A stretch of DNA of 64,000 nucleotides from G963666935 sp963666935 (GTDB lineage Bacteria; Bacillota; Clostridia; Christensenellales; CAG-138), in the NCBI GenBank assembly GCA_963666935.1, contig OY762936.1, positions 806,001-870,000 of the forward strand, read 5' to 3'. The position numbers and the translations under genes were made by a program. The notes beneath the pieces are model-generated. The model was not told the origin of the DNA. It worked only from the letters and a program-made list of their open reading frames with translations, and ran no database searches. Below are positions 9,966 to 18,848 of this stretch, in pieces (position 1 is the first letter of the stretch; each line of letters begins with the position of its first letter).

Positions 9966-10610
9966 ATGGGACAAAAAGTTAATCCGAATGGCTTCCGCGT
10001 TGGCGTTATCAGGGACTGGAATACTCGCTGGTATGCGCCAAAGAAGGAATTTGCCGACTATCTGATCGAGGATCGCAAGATCCGGGATCACCTCAAGAAG
10101 GCTCATTATTCTGCCGGCGTATCCAAGATCGAAATTGAGCGGGCGGCAAACAAAGTGACCGTCAGCATCTTTACGGCCCGTCCCGGTATGCTCATCGGCA
10201 AGGGCGGCGTAGGCGTTGAAGCGATTAAAGCGGATGTTTCCAAACTGGTGGGGAAACCCATTAATGTGAACATTATGGAGGTCCGCAACTCCGATACCAA
10301 CGCGCAGCTTGTGGCCGAGAACATCGCAGCCCAGCTGGAAAAGCGCATCAGCTTCCGTCGTGCCATGAAGCAGGCCATGCAGCGCTCCATGAAGGCCGGC
10401 GCTAAGGGAATCAAACTCATGTGCAGCGGCCGCCTTAACGGTGCCGAAATTGCCCGGAGTGAGGGTTACCATGACGGCTCTATCCCCCTGCAGACCATGC
10501 GTGCCGATATTGAATACGGCTTCGCCGAGGCGTATACCACTTATGGCCGCATCGGCATCAAGGTTTGGATCTACAAGGGCGAAGTGCTGAACAAGCAGAA
10601 GAAAGCGTAA
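9966..10610 (+). CDS. rpsC: 30S ribosomal protein S3
   Basis: A 214-residue S3 starting MGQKVNPNGFRVGVIRDWNT. The KH domain shows GRPGMLIGKGGVGVEAI-like residues (ARPGMLIGKGGVGVEA at ~77-92), and the C-terminal domain has IKLMCSGRLNGAEIAR. It lines the mRNA entry tunnel and has helicase activity with S4 and S5. GAGGAGGTAAAGT precedes the ATG. Confidence 0.98.
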   Translation: MGQKVNPNGFRVGVIRDWNTRWYAPKKEFADYLIEDRKIRDHLKKAHYSAGVSKIEIERAANKVTVSIFTARPGMLIGKGGVGVEAIKADVSKLVGKPINVNIMEVRNSDTNAQLVAENIAAQLEKRISFRRAMKQAMQRSMKAGAKGIKLMCSGRLNGAEIARSEGYHDGSIPLQTMRADIEYGFAEAYTTYGRIGIKVWIYKGEVLNKQKKA

Positions 10611-10624
10611 GGAGGCAGATTACT

Positions 10625-11059
10625 ATGTTGATGCCTAAGAGAGTAAAACGCAGAAGAGTACACCGCGGCCGCATGAAGGGTACTGCCCATCGCGGGAACA
10701 CCATCACTTACGGTGAATACGGCCTTGTGGCGATGCAGCCTGCATGGATTACCAGCAACCAGATTGAGGCGGCCCGTATTGCGATGACCCGTTACATCAA
10801 GCGCGGCGGCAAGGTATGGATCAAGATTTTCCCCGACAAGCCCGTAACCGAAAAGCCTGCTGAAACCCGCATGGGCTCCGGCAAAGGTTCCCCGGAATAC
10901 TGGGTGGCGGTGGTGAAGCCCGGCCGCGTGATGTTTGAGATCGCGGGCGTGGAAGAGCAAGCTGCACACGAGGCGCTTCGCCTTGCAATGCACAAGCTGC
11001 CTATCAAGTGCAAGATCGTGAAGAAAGAAGAAGTGGGAGGCGAGAGCAATGAAGGCTAA
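10625..11059 (+). CDS. rplP: 50S ribosomal protein L16
   Basis: A 144-residue L16 starting MLMPKRVKRRRVHRGRMKG, the family start; AAGGAGG lies 8-9 bases upstream, so the ATG at 10625 is chosen over a longer in-frame reading from 10565. GSGKGSPEYWVAVVKPG is the conserved segment near the A-site tRNA elbow. It overlaps rpmC by 11 bases. Confidence 0.97.
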   Translation: MLMPKRVKRRRVHRGRMKGTAHRGNTITYGEYGLVAMQPAWITSNQIEAARIAMTRYIKRGGKVWIKIFPDKPVTEKPAETRMGSGKGSPEYWVAVVKPGRVMFEIAGVEEQAAHEALRLAMHKLPIKCKIVKKEEVGGESNEG

Positions 11060-11249
11060 TGAACTAAGAAAACTTTCAACCCAAGAGCTCGCTGCCAAGG
11101 AGAAGGAACTCAAAGAAGAACTGTTCAATCTCCGCTTTCAGATGGCCACTGGGCAGGTTAATAATCCCCAGCAGATGCGTGAATGCAAAAAAGACGTTGC
11201 CCGAGTGAAGACGCTTCTGTGTGAGCGTCAGCTCAAGGCGGCGGAGTAA
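11049..11249 (+). CDS. rpmC: 50S ribosomal protein L29
   Basis: A 66-residue all-helical L29 (MKANELRKLSTQELAAKEKE start, LFNLRFQMATGQ core). It lies next to L23 at the tunnel exit. The start overlaps the rplP end, with GGGAGGCGAGAGCA as ribosome binding site. Confidence 0.97.
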   Translation: MKANELRKLSTQELAAKEKELKEELFNLRFQMATGQVNNPQQMRECKKDVARVKTLLCERQLKAAE

Positions 11250-11270
11250 GGGTGAAAGGAGGATATCATC

Positions 11271-11528
11271 ATGGAAATCAGAGGTTATCGAAAAACTCGC
11301 GCTGGCGTCGTGGTGAGTGACAAGATGGATAAAACCATCGTAGTGGCCATCAAGACAAAGGTACGCCATCCCCTCTACGGCAAGATGGTAAACCGCACCC
11401 ATAAATTTAAGGCCCATGACGAGGAAAACGCATGTGGCATTGGCGATACAGTCAAGATCATGGAGACCCGTCCCCTCAGCAAGGATAAGCGCTGGAGGCT
11501 GGTCGAAATCATACAGAAGGCCAAGTAA
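11271..11528 (+). CDS. rpsQ: 30S ribosomal protein S17
   Basis: An 85-residue OB-fold S17: RKTRAGVVVSDKMDKTI, HPLYGKMV and the IMETRPLSKDKRWRL segment. A primary 16S rRNA binding protein. GAAAGGAGGATATCATC precedes the ATG. Confidence 0.97.
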   Translation: MEIRGYRKTRAGVVVSDKMDKTIVVAIKTKVRHPLYGKMVNRTHKFKAHDEENACGIGDTVKIMETRPLSKDKRWRLVEIIQKAK

Positions 11529-11549
11529 GCCTGAAAGGAGGACCCGACA

Positions 11550-11918
11550 ATGATTCAACCGCAAACCAGGTTAAAGGTTGCAGATAACAGCGGCGCAAAA
11601 GAGATCATGTGTATCCGCGTACTGGGCGGTTCCATGCGCAAAAGCGCCAACATTGGCGATGTGATCGTCGCTTCCGTCAAGTCGGCGGCACCCGGCGGCA
11701 CGGTGAAAAAGAAGGACGTTGTCAAGGCGGTTGTCGTGCGCACCGTATCCGGGCTCCACAGGCCGGACGGCAGCCACATTCGCTTCGACGACAACGCAGC
11801 GGTCATCATCAATGACCAGAAGCAGCCCAAGGGCACCCGCATCTTTGGGCCCGTCGCAAGAGAGCTTCGCGAAAAGGACTACATGAAAATTGTGTCCCTT
11901 GCGCCCGAAGTGCTCTAA
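11550..11918 (+). CDS. rplN: 50S ribosomal protein L14
   Basis: A 122-residue L14 with the canonical MIQPQTRLKVADNSGAKE start, VKKKDVVKAVVVRT and GTRIFGPVARELRE. It forms an intersubunit bridge and is the target of silencing factor RsfS. First gene of what is the spc operon in E. coli, but no terminator or promoter separates it from rpsQ here. Confidence 0.98.
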   Translation: MIQPQTRLKVADNSGAKEIMCIRVLGGSMRKSANIGDVIVASVKSAAPGGTVKKKDVVKAVVVRTVSGLHRPDGSHIRFDDNAAVIINDQKQPKGTRIFGPVARELREKDYMKIVSLAPEVL

Positions 11919-11931
11919 TGGAGGACAGAGA

Positions 11932-12249
11932 ATGATTAAACTGAATGTCAAAAAAGACGATACCGTAGTGATCATCTCCGGAAAAGAGAAGGGCAAGCAG
12001 GGTAAAATTCTGGCCGCTTTTCCCAAGACGGAGCGCGTAGTCGTACAGAATACCAACATGGTTACCCGCCACATCAAGCCCCGCAAGCAGGGCGAGCCGG
12101 GCGGACGCATTGAGCAGGAAGGCACCATCAATGTCTCCAACGTAATGCTCGTGTGCCCCAAGTGCGGCAAGGCGACCCGTGTGAGCCACGCTTATGCCGG
12201 CGACAAGAAAGTTCGCGTCTGCAAAAAGTGCGGCAAGAACATTGATTAA
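11932..12249 (+). CDS. rplX: 50S ribosomal protein L24
   Basis: A 105-residue L24 with the KOW motif in KKDDTVVIISGKEKGKQGKI. A CPKCGK...CKKCGK zinc-ribbon-like C-terminus (four Cys at ~78-101) is retained. The start at 11932 follows GGAGGACAGAGA and matches the family; the longer in-frame reading begins inside rplN. Confidence 0.97.
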   Translation: MIKLNVKKDDTVVIISGKEKGKQGKILAAFPKTERVVVQNTNMVTRHIKPRKQGEPGGRIEQEGTINVSNVMLVCPKCGKATRVSHAYAGDKKVRVCKKCGKNID

Positions 12250-12266
12250 GGCAGGAGGAACAGAGA

Positions 12267-12887
12267 ATGGCAAAGAATAATGAAGCTTCTCAGGCACCCG
12301 CCAAGAAGAAGAAAAACGCAGAAGAAGCCAAGCCCTTTACCGAAGCTGCCCGCCTTCGGGTCAAATACCAGCAGGAAGTTCTTCCCCAGATGAAGGAGAA
12401 ATTTGGCTACGAAAACGTGATGCAGGTTCCCAAGCTTGAGAAGATCATTCTTAATATGGGTCTAGGTTCCGAGAAGGACAATCCCAAGGGCATGGAAATC
12501 GCCCTGACGGAAATGGGGATTATCGCAGGCCAAAGGCCGGTGATCACTAAGGCTAAGAAGTCCGTCGCAAACTTCAAGGTGCGCGAAGGCATGAACATCG
12601 GCGCAAAAGTAACCCTGCGGGGCGACCGCATGTACTACTTTGCGGATAAATTCATGAACATCGTGCTCCCCCGGGTGCGCGACTTCCGCGGGGTTTCCGA
12701 TACCAGTTTTGACGGCCGCGGCAATTATGCCATGGGCGTGAAAGAGCAGCTGATCTTCCCCGAGATCAACTACGATGACGTGGATAAGATCCGCGGCATG
12801 GACATCGTGTTCGTCACCAGCGCCAAGACGGACGAAGAAGCGAAGGCTTTGCTCCAGTTTATGGGCATGCCCTTCGCACAGGCTTAA
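12267..12887 (+). CDS. rplE: 50S ribosomal protein L5
   Basis: A 206-residue L5, about 25 residues longer than the usual 179-180 because of a Lys/Ala-rich N-terminal extension (MAKNNEASQAPAKKKKNAEE) before the conserved RLRVKYQQEVLPQMKEKF. The rest (GMNIGAKVTLRGDRMY, GRGNYAMGVKEQLIFPEI) is normal. It binds 5S rRNA in the central protuberance. The ATG has a good AGGAGGAACAGAGA site, so the extension is probably real. Confidence 0.97.
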   Translation: MAKNNEASQAPAKKKKNAEEAKPFTEAARLRVKYQQEVLPQMKEKFGYENVMQVPKLEKIILNMGLGSEKDNPKGMEIALTEMGIIAGQRPVITKAKKSVANFKVREGMNIGAKVTLRGDRMYYFADKFMNIVLPRVRDFRGVSDTSFDGRGNYAMGVKEQLIFPEINYDDVDKIRGMDIVFVTSAKTDEEAKALLQFMGMPFAQA

Positions 12888-12903
12888 TAAGGAGGAAGAC
12901 ACA

Positions 12904-13089
12904 GTGGCTAAGACAAGCATGAAAATCAAACAGTCCCGTCCTGCTAAGTTCTCGACAAGGGCCTATACGCGCTGCCGCATCTGCGGGCGCCCCCACTCTG
13001 TGCTTCGCAAGTATGGTATCTGCCGCATCTGCTTCCGCGAAATGGCCCATAAGGGAGAAATCCCCGGCGTTCGCAAGGCAAGCTGGTAA
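12904..13089 (+). CDS. rpsN: 30S ribosomal protein S14, zinc-binding (type Z)
   Basis: A 61-residue S14 beginning at a GTG (VAKTSMKIKQSRPAKF) after AAGGAGGAAGACACA. The CRIC...CRIC pair, with 12 residues between, makes the zinc site of the C-plus form. It assembles in the 30S head. An upstream in-frame ATG within rplE is rejected. Confidence 0.96.
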   Translation: MAKTSMKIKQSRPAKFSTRAYTRCRICGRPHSVLRKYGICRICFREMAHKGEIPGVRKASW

Positions 13090-13112
13090 TTCGGCGAAAG
13101 GAGGAAATTAGA

Positions 13113-13511
13113 ATGGTTACAACTGATCCCATCGCTGATATGCTCACCCGCATCCGCAATGCCTATATCGCAAGGCATGATGAGGTAAGCATTCCTGCTT
13201 CCAACATCAAAAAGGCAATTGCCGAAATCCTGTTGGGGGAAGGTTATATCAAGGGTTATGATTTCTATGAAGAGGGTGTCGCAAAGTATATCCGCATCAC
13301 GCTCAAGTATGGCGCAAATCGCCAGCGCGTGATTACCGGCCTCAAGCGCATCTCCAAGCCCGGCCTTCGGGTTTATGCGCGCAGGGACAATGTCCCCAAG
13401 GTTCTCAACGGTATGGGGATTGCGATCCTCTCCACCTCTCGCGGCGTCATGACTGATCGCGAGGCCCGCAAAACCGGTGTGGGCGGCGAAGTGCTAGCCT
13501 ACATCTGGTAA
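13113..13511 (+). CDS. rpsH: 30S ribosomal protein S8
   Basis: A 132-residue S8: TDPIADMLTRIRNAYIARH at the N-terminus and the C-terminal STSRGVMTDREARKTGVGGE signature. It binds helix 21 of 16S rRNA and in E. coli represses the spc operon. AAAGGAGGAAATTAGA precedes the ATG. Confidence 0.98.
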   Translation: MVTTDPIADMLTRIRNAYIARHDEVSIPASNIKKAIAEILLGEGYIKGYDFYEEGVAKYIRITLKYGANRQRVITGLKRISKPGLRVYARRDNVPKVLNGMGIAILSTSRGVMTDREARKTGVGGEVLAYIW

Positions 13512-13567
13512 AAAGAAGGGCGGAATTTTCGCCACAACATCAACACATAAAAATGGAGGTGTAACAC

Positions 13568-14107
13568 ATGTCACGAATCGGAAAACTTCCGATCACCATT
13601 CCCGGCGGAGTGACAATCACGGTTGGCGACGATAACACCGTTATCGTAAAAGGCCCCAAGGGTCAGCTGAGTGAGAAGATCTCTTCCGATATACAGCTCT
13701 CCGAGGAGAATGGGGTTTTTACGGTCAAGCGTCCCAGTGACGAAAAGCGTTTAAGAGCGCTCCACGGCCTTTCCCGCTCCCTGATCAATAACATGGTCGT
13801 CGGCGTCACCAATGGGTTCGAAAAGAACCTGGAGATTGTGGGCGTAGGATACCGCGCGCTCAAGCAGGGCAATAAGCTTGTCATCAACGCCGGTTATTCC
13901 CATCCTGTGGAATTTGTTGAGCCAGAGGGCATCACATTCGATGTCCCGGCGCCCAACAAGATCATCGTGAAGGGCATTAGCAAGCAGCAGGTCGGCCAGA
14001 TTGCGGCAGATATTCGCAAGGTGCGCGAACCAGAGCCCTACAAGGGCAAGGGTATCAAGTATGAAACCGAGCACGTGCGCCGCAAGGAAGGCAAGACCGG
14101 TAAATAA
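13568..14107 (+). CDS. rplF: 50S ribosomal protein L6
   Basis: A 179-residue L6 starting MSRIGKLPITIPGGV, with EPYKGKGIKYETEHVRRKEG at the C-terminus. It lies near the factor-binding site. GGAGGTGTAACAC precedes the ATG; the 56-base gap from rpsH holds nothing recognisable. Confidence 0.98.
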   Translation: MSRIGKLPITIPGGVTITVGDDNTVIVKGPKGQLSEKISSDIQLSEENGVFTVKRPSDEKRLRALHGLSRSLINNMVVGVTNGFEKNLEIVGVGYRALKQGNKLVINAGYSHPVEFVEPEGITFDVPAPNKIIVKGISKQQVGQIAADIRKVREPEPYKGKGIKYETEHVRRKEGKTGK

Positions 14108-14129
14108 TGCGTAGAGAAGGAGTGACATT

Positions 14130-14498
14130 ATGATTTCAAGGATCGATAAAAACTCTGTGCGTAAGGCTCGCCATGACCGCACCCGCAGGCATATCATCGG
14201 CACCGAGTGCAGGCCCCGGCTGAACGTATATCGCAGCCTTAACAACATCTACGCGCAGATCATCAATGATGAAGCGGGCAATACCATCGTCGCCGCGTCT
14301 ACGCAGGAAGCGGAAATTAAGGCGCAGTTGGAAGGTAAAACCAAGAAGGAGGCCGCCGGGTTGGTGGGCGAACTCATTGGACGCCGCGCAGTGGAAAAGG
14401 GCATTAAAGAGGTCATCTTTGACCGCGGCGGTTATCTATATACCGGCCGTGTGGCAGAGGTAGCCACAGGTGCCCGCAAAGCCGGACTGGAATTCTAA
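14130..14498 (+). CDS. rplR: 50S ribosomal protein L18
   Basis: A 122-residue L18: RHDRTRRHIIGTECRPRLNVYRS near the N-terminus and FDRGGYLYTGRVAEVATGAR at the C-terminus. Binds 5S rRNA with L5. GAAGGAGTGACATT precedes the ATG. Confidence 0.98.
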   Translation: MISRIDKNSVRKARHDRTRRHIIGTECRPRLNVYRSLNNIYAQIINDEAGNTIVAASTQEAEIKAQLEGKTKKEAAGLVGELIGRRAVEKGIKEVIFDRGGYLYTGRVAEVATGARKAGLEF

Positions 14499-14508
14499 GG
14501 AGGTAAAC

Positions 14509-15012
14509 ATGCAGAAACGTATTGATGCATCCGCATTGGATCTGAAGGAAAGGCTTGTATCCATCAACCGCGTGGCAAAAACGGTCAAAGGCGGACGTAA
14601 TATGAGATTTTCCGCGCTGATGGTTGTGGGTGACGGCAACGGCCACGTGGGCGTTGGAATGGGCAAGGCGGTGGAAATCCCCGAAGCGGTTCGCAAGGGA
14701 ATTGAAGACGCAAAGCGCCATATGATCAAGGTCCCCATCGTGGGCACCAGCATTCCACATGCGGTGGAAGGCAAGTTTGGAAAAGGCTTTGTGCGCATGC
14801 TTCCAGCTCAGGAAGGTACCGGCGTTATCGCGGGCGGTCCCGCCCGTGCGGTGCTGGAGATGGTGGGCATCAAAGATATTCGGACCAAAAGCTTTGGTTC
14901 CAGTAACCCCGCAAACTGTGTAAAGGCAACTATAGAGGGCCTGCAGCAGCTGCGCACTGCCGAGGAGATCGCAAAACTCCGCGGCAAAACCGTTGAACAA
15001 ATCCTTAGCTGA
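14509..15012 (+). CDS. rpsE: 30S ribosomal protein S5
   Basis: A 167-residue S5. VSINRVAKTVKGGRNMRFSA and GDGNGHVGVGMGKA are the double-stranded RNA-binding part; GTGVIAGGPARAVLEMVGI is in the C-terminal domain. It influences decoding fidelity. The ATG at 14509 follows AAGGAGGTAAAC; a reading from 14470 begins within rplR and is rejected. Confidence 0.97.
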   Translation: MQKRIDASALDLKERLVSINRVAKTVKGGRNMRFSALMVVGDGNGHVGVGMGKAVEIPEAVRKGIEDAKRHMIKVPIVGTSIPHAVEGKFGKGFVRMLPAQEGTGVIAGGPARAVLEMVGIKDIRTKSFGSSNPANCVKATIEGLQQLRTAEEIAKLRGKTVEQILS

Positions 15013-15026
15013 TAGGAGGATGCAAA

Positions 15027-15206
15027 ATGGCTAATTTAAAAGTTACGCTCGTCAAGAGCACCATTGGCGCCCTCAAGGACCAGAAGGCCACCGTAACGGC
15101 GCTGGGTTTGCACAAGACCAACAGCGTGGTGATCAAGCCGGATAACGAAGCGATTCGAGGCATGATCTTTAAGGTGAAACACCTGGTCAAGGTCGAAGAA
15201 GTATAG
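15027..15206 (+). CDS. rpmD: 50S ribosomal protein L30
   Basis: A 59-residue L30 (MANLKVTLVKSTIG..., GLHKTNSVVIKPDNEAIRGM, C-terminal KHLVKVEEV). Short enough to be missed by length filters but in the expected place between rpsE and rplO, with ATAGGAGGATGCAAA before the ATG. Confidence 0.97.
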   Translation: MANLKVTLVKSTIGALKDQKATVTALGLHKTNSVVIKPDNEAIRGMIFKVKHLVKVEEV

Positions 15207-15219
15207 TTGGAGGTGCACT

Positions 15220-15660
15220 ATGAAACTACACGAGTTGAAACCTGTAGAAGGTTCCACAAGCGCGGTTAAGCGCGTTGGTCGAGGCACCGGTTCCGGCATA
15301 GGCAAGACTTCCGGTAAGGGGCATAAGGGCCAGAAAGCCCGCAGCGGCAGCAAGAAGAACGGCTTTGAAGGCGGGCAGATGCCCCTAGCACGCCGTTTGC
15401 CCAAGCGCGGCTTTACCAATATTTTTGCAAAAGTGTACTCTGTGATCAACATTGAGACGCTCAATAAGCTCGATGATGGTACTGTGGTGACGGCCGAGCT
15501 GCTTAAAAGCAGAGGCATAATCGCCAAAATTGAAAAGGACGGGCTCAAGGTTTTGGGCCGCGGCGAACTTACAAAGCGTTTGGACGTTAAGGCTGCAAAG
15601 TTTACTCAGACGGCCCAGAAAGCGATTGAAGCCGTGGGCGGAACTGTTGAGGTGGTCTGA
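15220..15660 (+). CDS. rplO: 50S ribosomal protein L15
   Basis: A 146-residue L15 starting MKLHELKPVEGSTSAVKRVG, with the basic Gly-rich GRGTGSGIGKTSGKGHKGQK arm. Late-assembly large-subunit protein. TTGGAGGTGCACT precedes the ATG; its TGA overlaps the secY start (TGATG). Confidence 0.98.
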   Translation: MKLHELKPVEGSTSAVKRVGRGTGSGIGKTSGKGHKGQKARSGSKKNGFEGGQMPLARRLPKRGFTNIFAKVYSVINIETLNKLDDGTVVTAELLKSRGIIAKIEKDGLKVLGRGELTKRLDVKAAKFTQTAQKAIEAVGGTVEVV

Positions 15661-16925
15661 TGTTCAAAACCCTAGTTAACGCGTGGAAGATCAAGGAAAT
15701 CCGGGAGAAGATACTGTATACCCTGATGCTCATCGTGATATACAGGTTCGGTTGCTTCATTCCGATTCCTGGCGTGGATGCCACGAAGATCGCAGCGGCG
15801 GCGGGTACTTATGACATCCTCAGTTTTCTGAATTTGCTTTCCGGCGGAAGTTTCGGTGATTTCTCCATCTTTGCGATGGGTATCACTCCTTACATCACCG
15901 GATCCATTATCATTCAGCTCCTCACAATCGCCATTCCTGCTTTGGAACGGATGCAAAAAGAGGAGGACGGCCGCAAGAAGATCGAAAAGATCAACCGCTA
16001 TACGGGAATCGGGTTGGCGATGGTGCAGAGCATCGGTATTGTATCGGGCCTGCAGGTCACCTACAACGTGGTCCAAAATCCCGGCTTCCTGTCCTACGCA
16101 ACCATCGGAATTGTGTGTACCGCAGGTACAGCATTCCTAGTATGGATCGGTGAACGGATTACGGAAAAAGGCATCGGCAACGGCATTTCGCTGCTGATCT
16201 TCACGTCCATCTGCTCCCGCATTCCTTCGGTGGCTGTGTCGATTACCAAAGGCGTGTTTGTGATGGGCACCTATCAATGGTGGATCATTCCTGTCCTTTT
16301 GGTTCTTTGTATTGTGGTCATTGCGGGCGTGGTGGCGGTGGACCGCGCGATGCGCCGCATCCCGGTTCAGTACGCTAAGCGCGTGGTGGGCCGCAAGCAA
16401 TACGGCGGCCAGAGCACCCACATTCCCATGAAGGCCAATGCCAACGGTGTAATGCCGTTGATTTTCGCCATGACGCTGATGCAGATTCCAGGCATGATCG
16501 GCCAGTTCTGGCCCAACGGGAGCTTTTACAGCTTCTATCGGGAATATCTGGCATCTGGTACGGCCGTCTATTTCGTGGTATACGCACTGCTGATTGTTGG
16601 ATTCGCCTATTTCTACAGCACCATCACATTCAACCCCATTGAAGTGAGCAAGCAGCTGCAGCAGAATGGCGGTTTTATCCCCGGCATTCGTCCGGGCAAA
16701 CCCACCGGCGAATATCTGATGAAGATTTCTAACCGCCTTACCCTGTTCGGCGCATTTTTCCTGATGATTCTGGCAGTTGTTCCGACAATCCTTTTGCCTT
16801 CTTTTGGCATGGAGTCTGCGTTCGGGCCTACCAGTGTTCTGATTTTGGTGAACGTGGCGCTGGAAACTACCGAACAGCTCAAATCCCAGATGCTTATGCG
16901 GCATTATAAGGGATTCTTGGGATAA
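15660..16925 (+). CDS. secY: Protein translocase subunit SecY
   Basis: A 421-residue membrane protein with ten predicted transmembrane helices, the channel of the Sec translocon with SecE and SecG. Landmarks: YRFGCFIPIPGVD after helix 1, the plug-region FNLLSGGSFGDFSIFAMGI-like segment, ERITEKGIGNGISLLIF, and the conserved cytosolic loop RRIPVQYAKRVVGRKQYGG. Co-transcribed with the ribosomal genes and translationally coupled to rplO by a one-base overlap. Confidence 0.98.
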   Translation: MFKTLVNAWKIKEIREKILYTLMLIVIYRFGCFIPIPGVDATKIAAAAGTYDILSFLNLLSGGSFGDFSIFAMGITPYITGSIIIQLLTIAIPALERMQKEEDGRKKIEKINRYTGIGLAMVQSIGIVSGLQVTYNVVQNPGFLSYATIGIVCTAGTAFLVWIGERITEKGIGNGISLLIFTSICSRIPSVAVSITKGVFVMGTYQWWIIPVLLVLCIVVIAGVVAVDRAMRRIPVQYAKRVVGRKQYGGQSTHIPMKANANGVMPLIFAMTLMQIPGMIGQFWPNGSFYSFYREYLASGTAVYFVVYALLIVGFAYFYSTITFNPIEVSKQLQQNGGFIPGIRPGKPTGEYLMKISNRLTLFGAFFLMILAVVPTILLPSFGMESAFGPTSVLILVNVALETTEQLKSQMLMRHYKGFLG

Positions 16926-16935
16926 TTTCGAGGTA

Positions 16936-17568
16936 ATGACTGTGAAACTGATATTTTTAGGCCCTCCGGGTGCCGGAAAAGGCACAGTTGCGGTAAAAAT
17001 ACATGAGCTTTTTGACATTGCCCATATTTCCACTGGCGACATGCTCCGCAAGGAGATGCGAGAGGCAACAGAGCTGGGCAAAATAGCAAAGGCTGTAATT
17101 GAGACCGGCGGGCTGGTCAATGACGATATTATCATCGACATGGTGGAACGCCGTGTGAAGGAGCCCGACTGCAAGAATGGATTTTTGCTGGACGGCTTCC
17201 CCCGCACAGTCGTCCAGGCTGACGCGCTTTCCAAAATTGCGTCAATCGATATGGCGATCAACATCGATGCTCCCGCGCAGGTGCTGGTAGACCGCATCAG
17301 CGACAGGCGCATGTGCAGCGGGTGTGGGGCAGGTTACCGTGCTTCCGTATACAAGAAGGATACTTGCGAAAAATGCGGTGCGCCTCTGTACATCCGCGAT
17401 GACGACAGGCCGGAAACGGTTATGAACCGTATCATGGTCTATAATGAAATGACCCAGCCCCTCATAGAATATTATGAGAAAAAAGGTTTGCTCAAGACTG
17501 TAGACGGGGATCGGAAGCCTGACGAGGTGGTGGAAGATGTCAAAGCTCTGGTGGAGACGCTTCGATGA
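16936..17568 (+). CDS. adk: Adenylate kinase
   Basis: A 210-residue kinase interconverting ATP + AMP and 2 ADP. The P-loop GPPGAGKGT is at 9-17, DGFPRT near 84, and the lid has the four-Cys zinc motif CSGC...CEKC typical of Gram-positive enzymes. The start ATG (MTVKLIF) follows TTCGAGGTA; a GTG two codons later is an alternative. It overlaps map by four bases. Confidence 0.97.
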   Translation: MTVKLIFLGPPGAGKGTVAVKIHELFDIAHISTGDMLRKEMREATELGKIAKAVIETGGLVNDDIIIDMVERRVKEPDCKNGFLLDGFPRTVVQADALSKIASIDMAINIDAPAQVLVDRISDRRMCSGCGAGYRASVYKKDTCEKCGAPLYIRDDDRPETVMNRIMVYNEMTQPLIEYYEKKGLLKTVDGDRKPDEVVEDVKALVETLR

Positions 17569-18332
17569 TGACTATTAAAAATGCGGCGGACATCCAAAAG
17601 ATGAAGACCGCGGGTAAGGTTGTGGAGGACGCGCTCGAACTGGTGGGAAAGCTGGCCAAGCCTGGCGTAACCACAAACGAGTTGGACGTAGCGGCTGCGG
17701 ATCTGATTCGAAGCCGGGGGGCGGAACCATCCTTCCTTCACTACGGCGGATACCCCAAGAGCATTTGCACCTCGGTCAACGAGCAGGTGGTTCACGGGAT
17801 TCCCGGCAGTTATGTCCTCAAGGACGGAGACATCGTGGGTGTCGATATCGGCGCCAAATTGGATGGATTCCACGGGGATGCGGCAAGGACGCTATTAATC
17901 GGCAATGTTGCACCCGAAACCGTGAAGCTGGTGGATGTGACCCGCGCGTGTTTTTACAAAGGTCTTCAGTTCGCGCGAGCCGGATACCACATTTCGGATA
18001 TCTCCCGGGCGGTCCAACAGCATGCGGAAGCCCATGGATACGGAGTCGTGCGCGAGTTGATTGGGCATGGTGTCGGCAGGGATCTACACGAGCCGCCCGA
18101 CGTACCTAATTATGTGGGAGGACGCCTTGGCCGAGGAGTTCGGCTGGTGCCCGGAATGACCATTGCGGTAGAGCCCATGATCAACTTGGGGACTGCAGAG
18201 ATTCGTGTGCTGGGCGACGGATGGACGGTTGTCACCCTAGACGGTAAACCCAGCGCACATTACGAAAACTCCATTGCCATCACCGATGGTGACCCCATTC
18301 TGCTTACCTGTACCGAGGTGGAAAATGTCTGA
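17565..18332 (+). CDS. map: Methionine aminopeptidase, type I
   Basis: A 255-residue pita-bread-fold metalloprotease removing N-terminal Met. Metal ligands are visible: Asp in GVDIGAKLDGFHGDAART (two), His in GHGVGRDLHEPP, Glu in AVEPM and Glu in YENSIAIT. The start overlaps the adk stop (ATGATGACT). Its end overlaps the KOW gene by eight bases. Confidence 0.97.
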   Translation: MMTIKNAADIQKMKTAGKVVEDALELVGKLAKPGVTTNELDVAAADLIRSRGAEPSFLHYGGYPKSICTSVNEQVVHGIPGSYVLKDGDIVGVDIGAKLDGFHGDAARTLLIGNVAPETVKLVDVTRACFYKGLQFARAGYHISDISRAVQQHAEAHGYGVVRELIGHGVGRDLHEPPDVPNYVGGRLGRGVRLVPGMTIAVEPMINLGTAEIRVLGDGWTVVTLDGKPSAHYENSIAITDGDPILLTCTEVENV

Positions 18333-18609
18333 AATCATAGGCAGCATCGTAACGGCAAAGGCAGGACGGGGCAAGGGACGAAGCTTTGTCATCGTCGCCG
18401 CATTGGATAGCGAATATATGCTCCTTGCGGATGGTAGCACGCGAAAGATTGAGAAACCAAAGAAAAAGAAGCTCAAACATCTTCGAATGGAGAAGGGCCA
18501 ACTTAATCTGTGTGAGCTTCCGAGCGATGCGGGAAGCGCGAATGCATACATTCGCAGAGCCCTTGGCGAGTTGGGTTATAACAAAAAAACCGGATTGGAG
18601 GAGGGATAG
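18325..18609 (+). CDS. KOW-domain RNA-binding protein
   Basis: A 94-residue protein starting MSEIIGSIVTAKAGRGKGR, with the KOW-type GRSFVIVAALDSEYMLLADG fold and a Lys-rich KPKKKKLKH segment. Proteins of this kind, related to eukaryotic-type L14e/L6e KOW folds, occur between map and infA in many Clostridia; their ribosomal role is not established. It overlaps map by eight bases and precedes infA by one base, so it is part of the operon. Confidence 0.8.
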   Translation: MSEIIGSIVTAKAGRGKGRSFVIVAALDSEYMLLADGSTRKIEKPKKKKLKHLRMEKGQLNLCELPSDAGSANAYIRRALGELGYNKKTGLEEG

Positions 18610-18610
18610 C

Positions 18611-18832
18611 TTGTCTAAAACGGACGTAGTCGAAGTGGAAGGCGTCGTAACGGATTCCTTTCCCAATGCAATGTTTGAAGTAGAACTGGTAAACGGTCAC
18701 AAAATATTAGCGCATATTTCCGGCAAGCTGCGCATGAATTTTATTCGTATTCTGCCGGGCGATAAGGTGACAGTAGAACTGTCTCCCTACGATTTAACGC
18801 GCGGACGCATTACGTGGCGCACAAAGAACTAA
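18611..18832 (+). CDS. infA: Translation initiation factor IF-1
   Basis: A 73-residue OB-fold protein starting at TTG (read as Met; SKTDVVEVEGVV). FPNAMFEVELVNGHKILAHISGK and the C-terminal LTRGRITWR are diagnostic. GGAGGAGGGATAGC directly precedes the TTG. It blocks the A site during initiation. The rare start codon explains why it is easy to miss. Confidence 0.96.
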   Translation: MSKTDVVEVEGVVTDSFPNAMFEVELVNGHKILAHISGKLRMNFIRILPGDKVTVELSPYDLTRGRITWRTKN

Positions 18833-18848
18833 ACAGGAGGAAGAAACG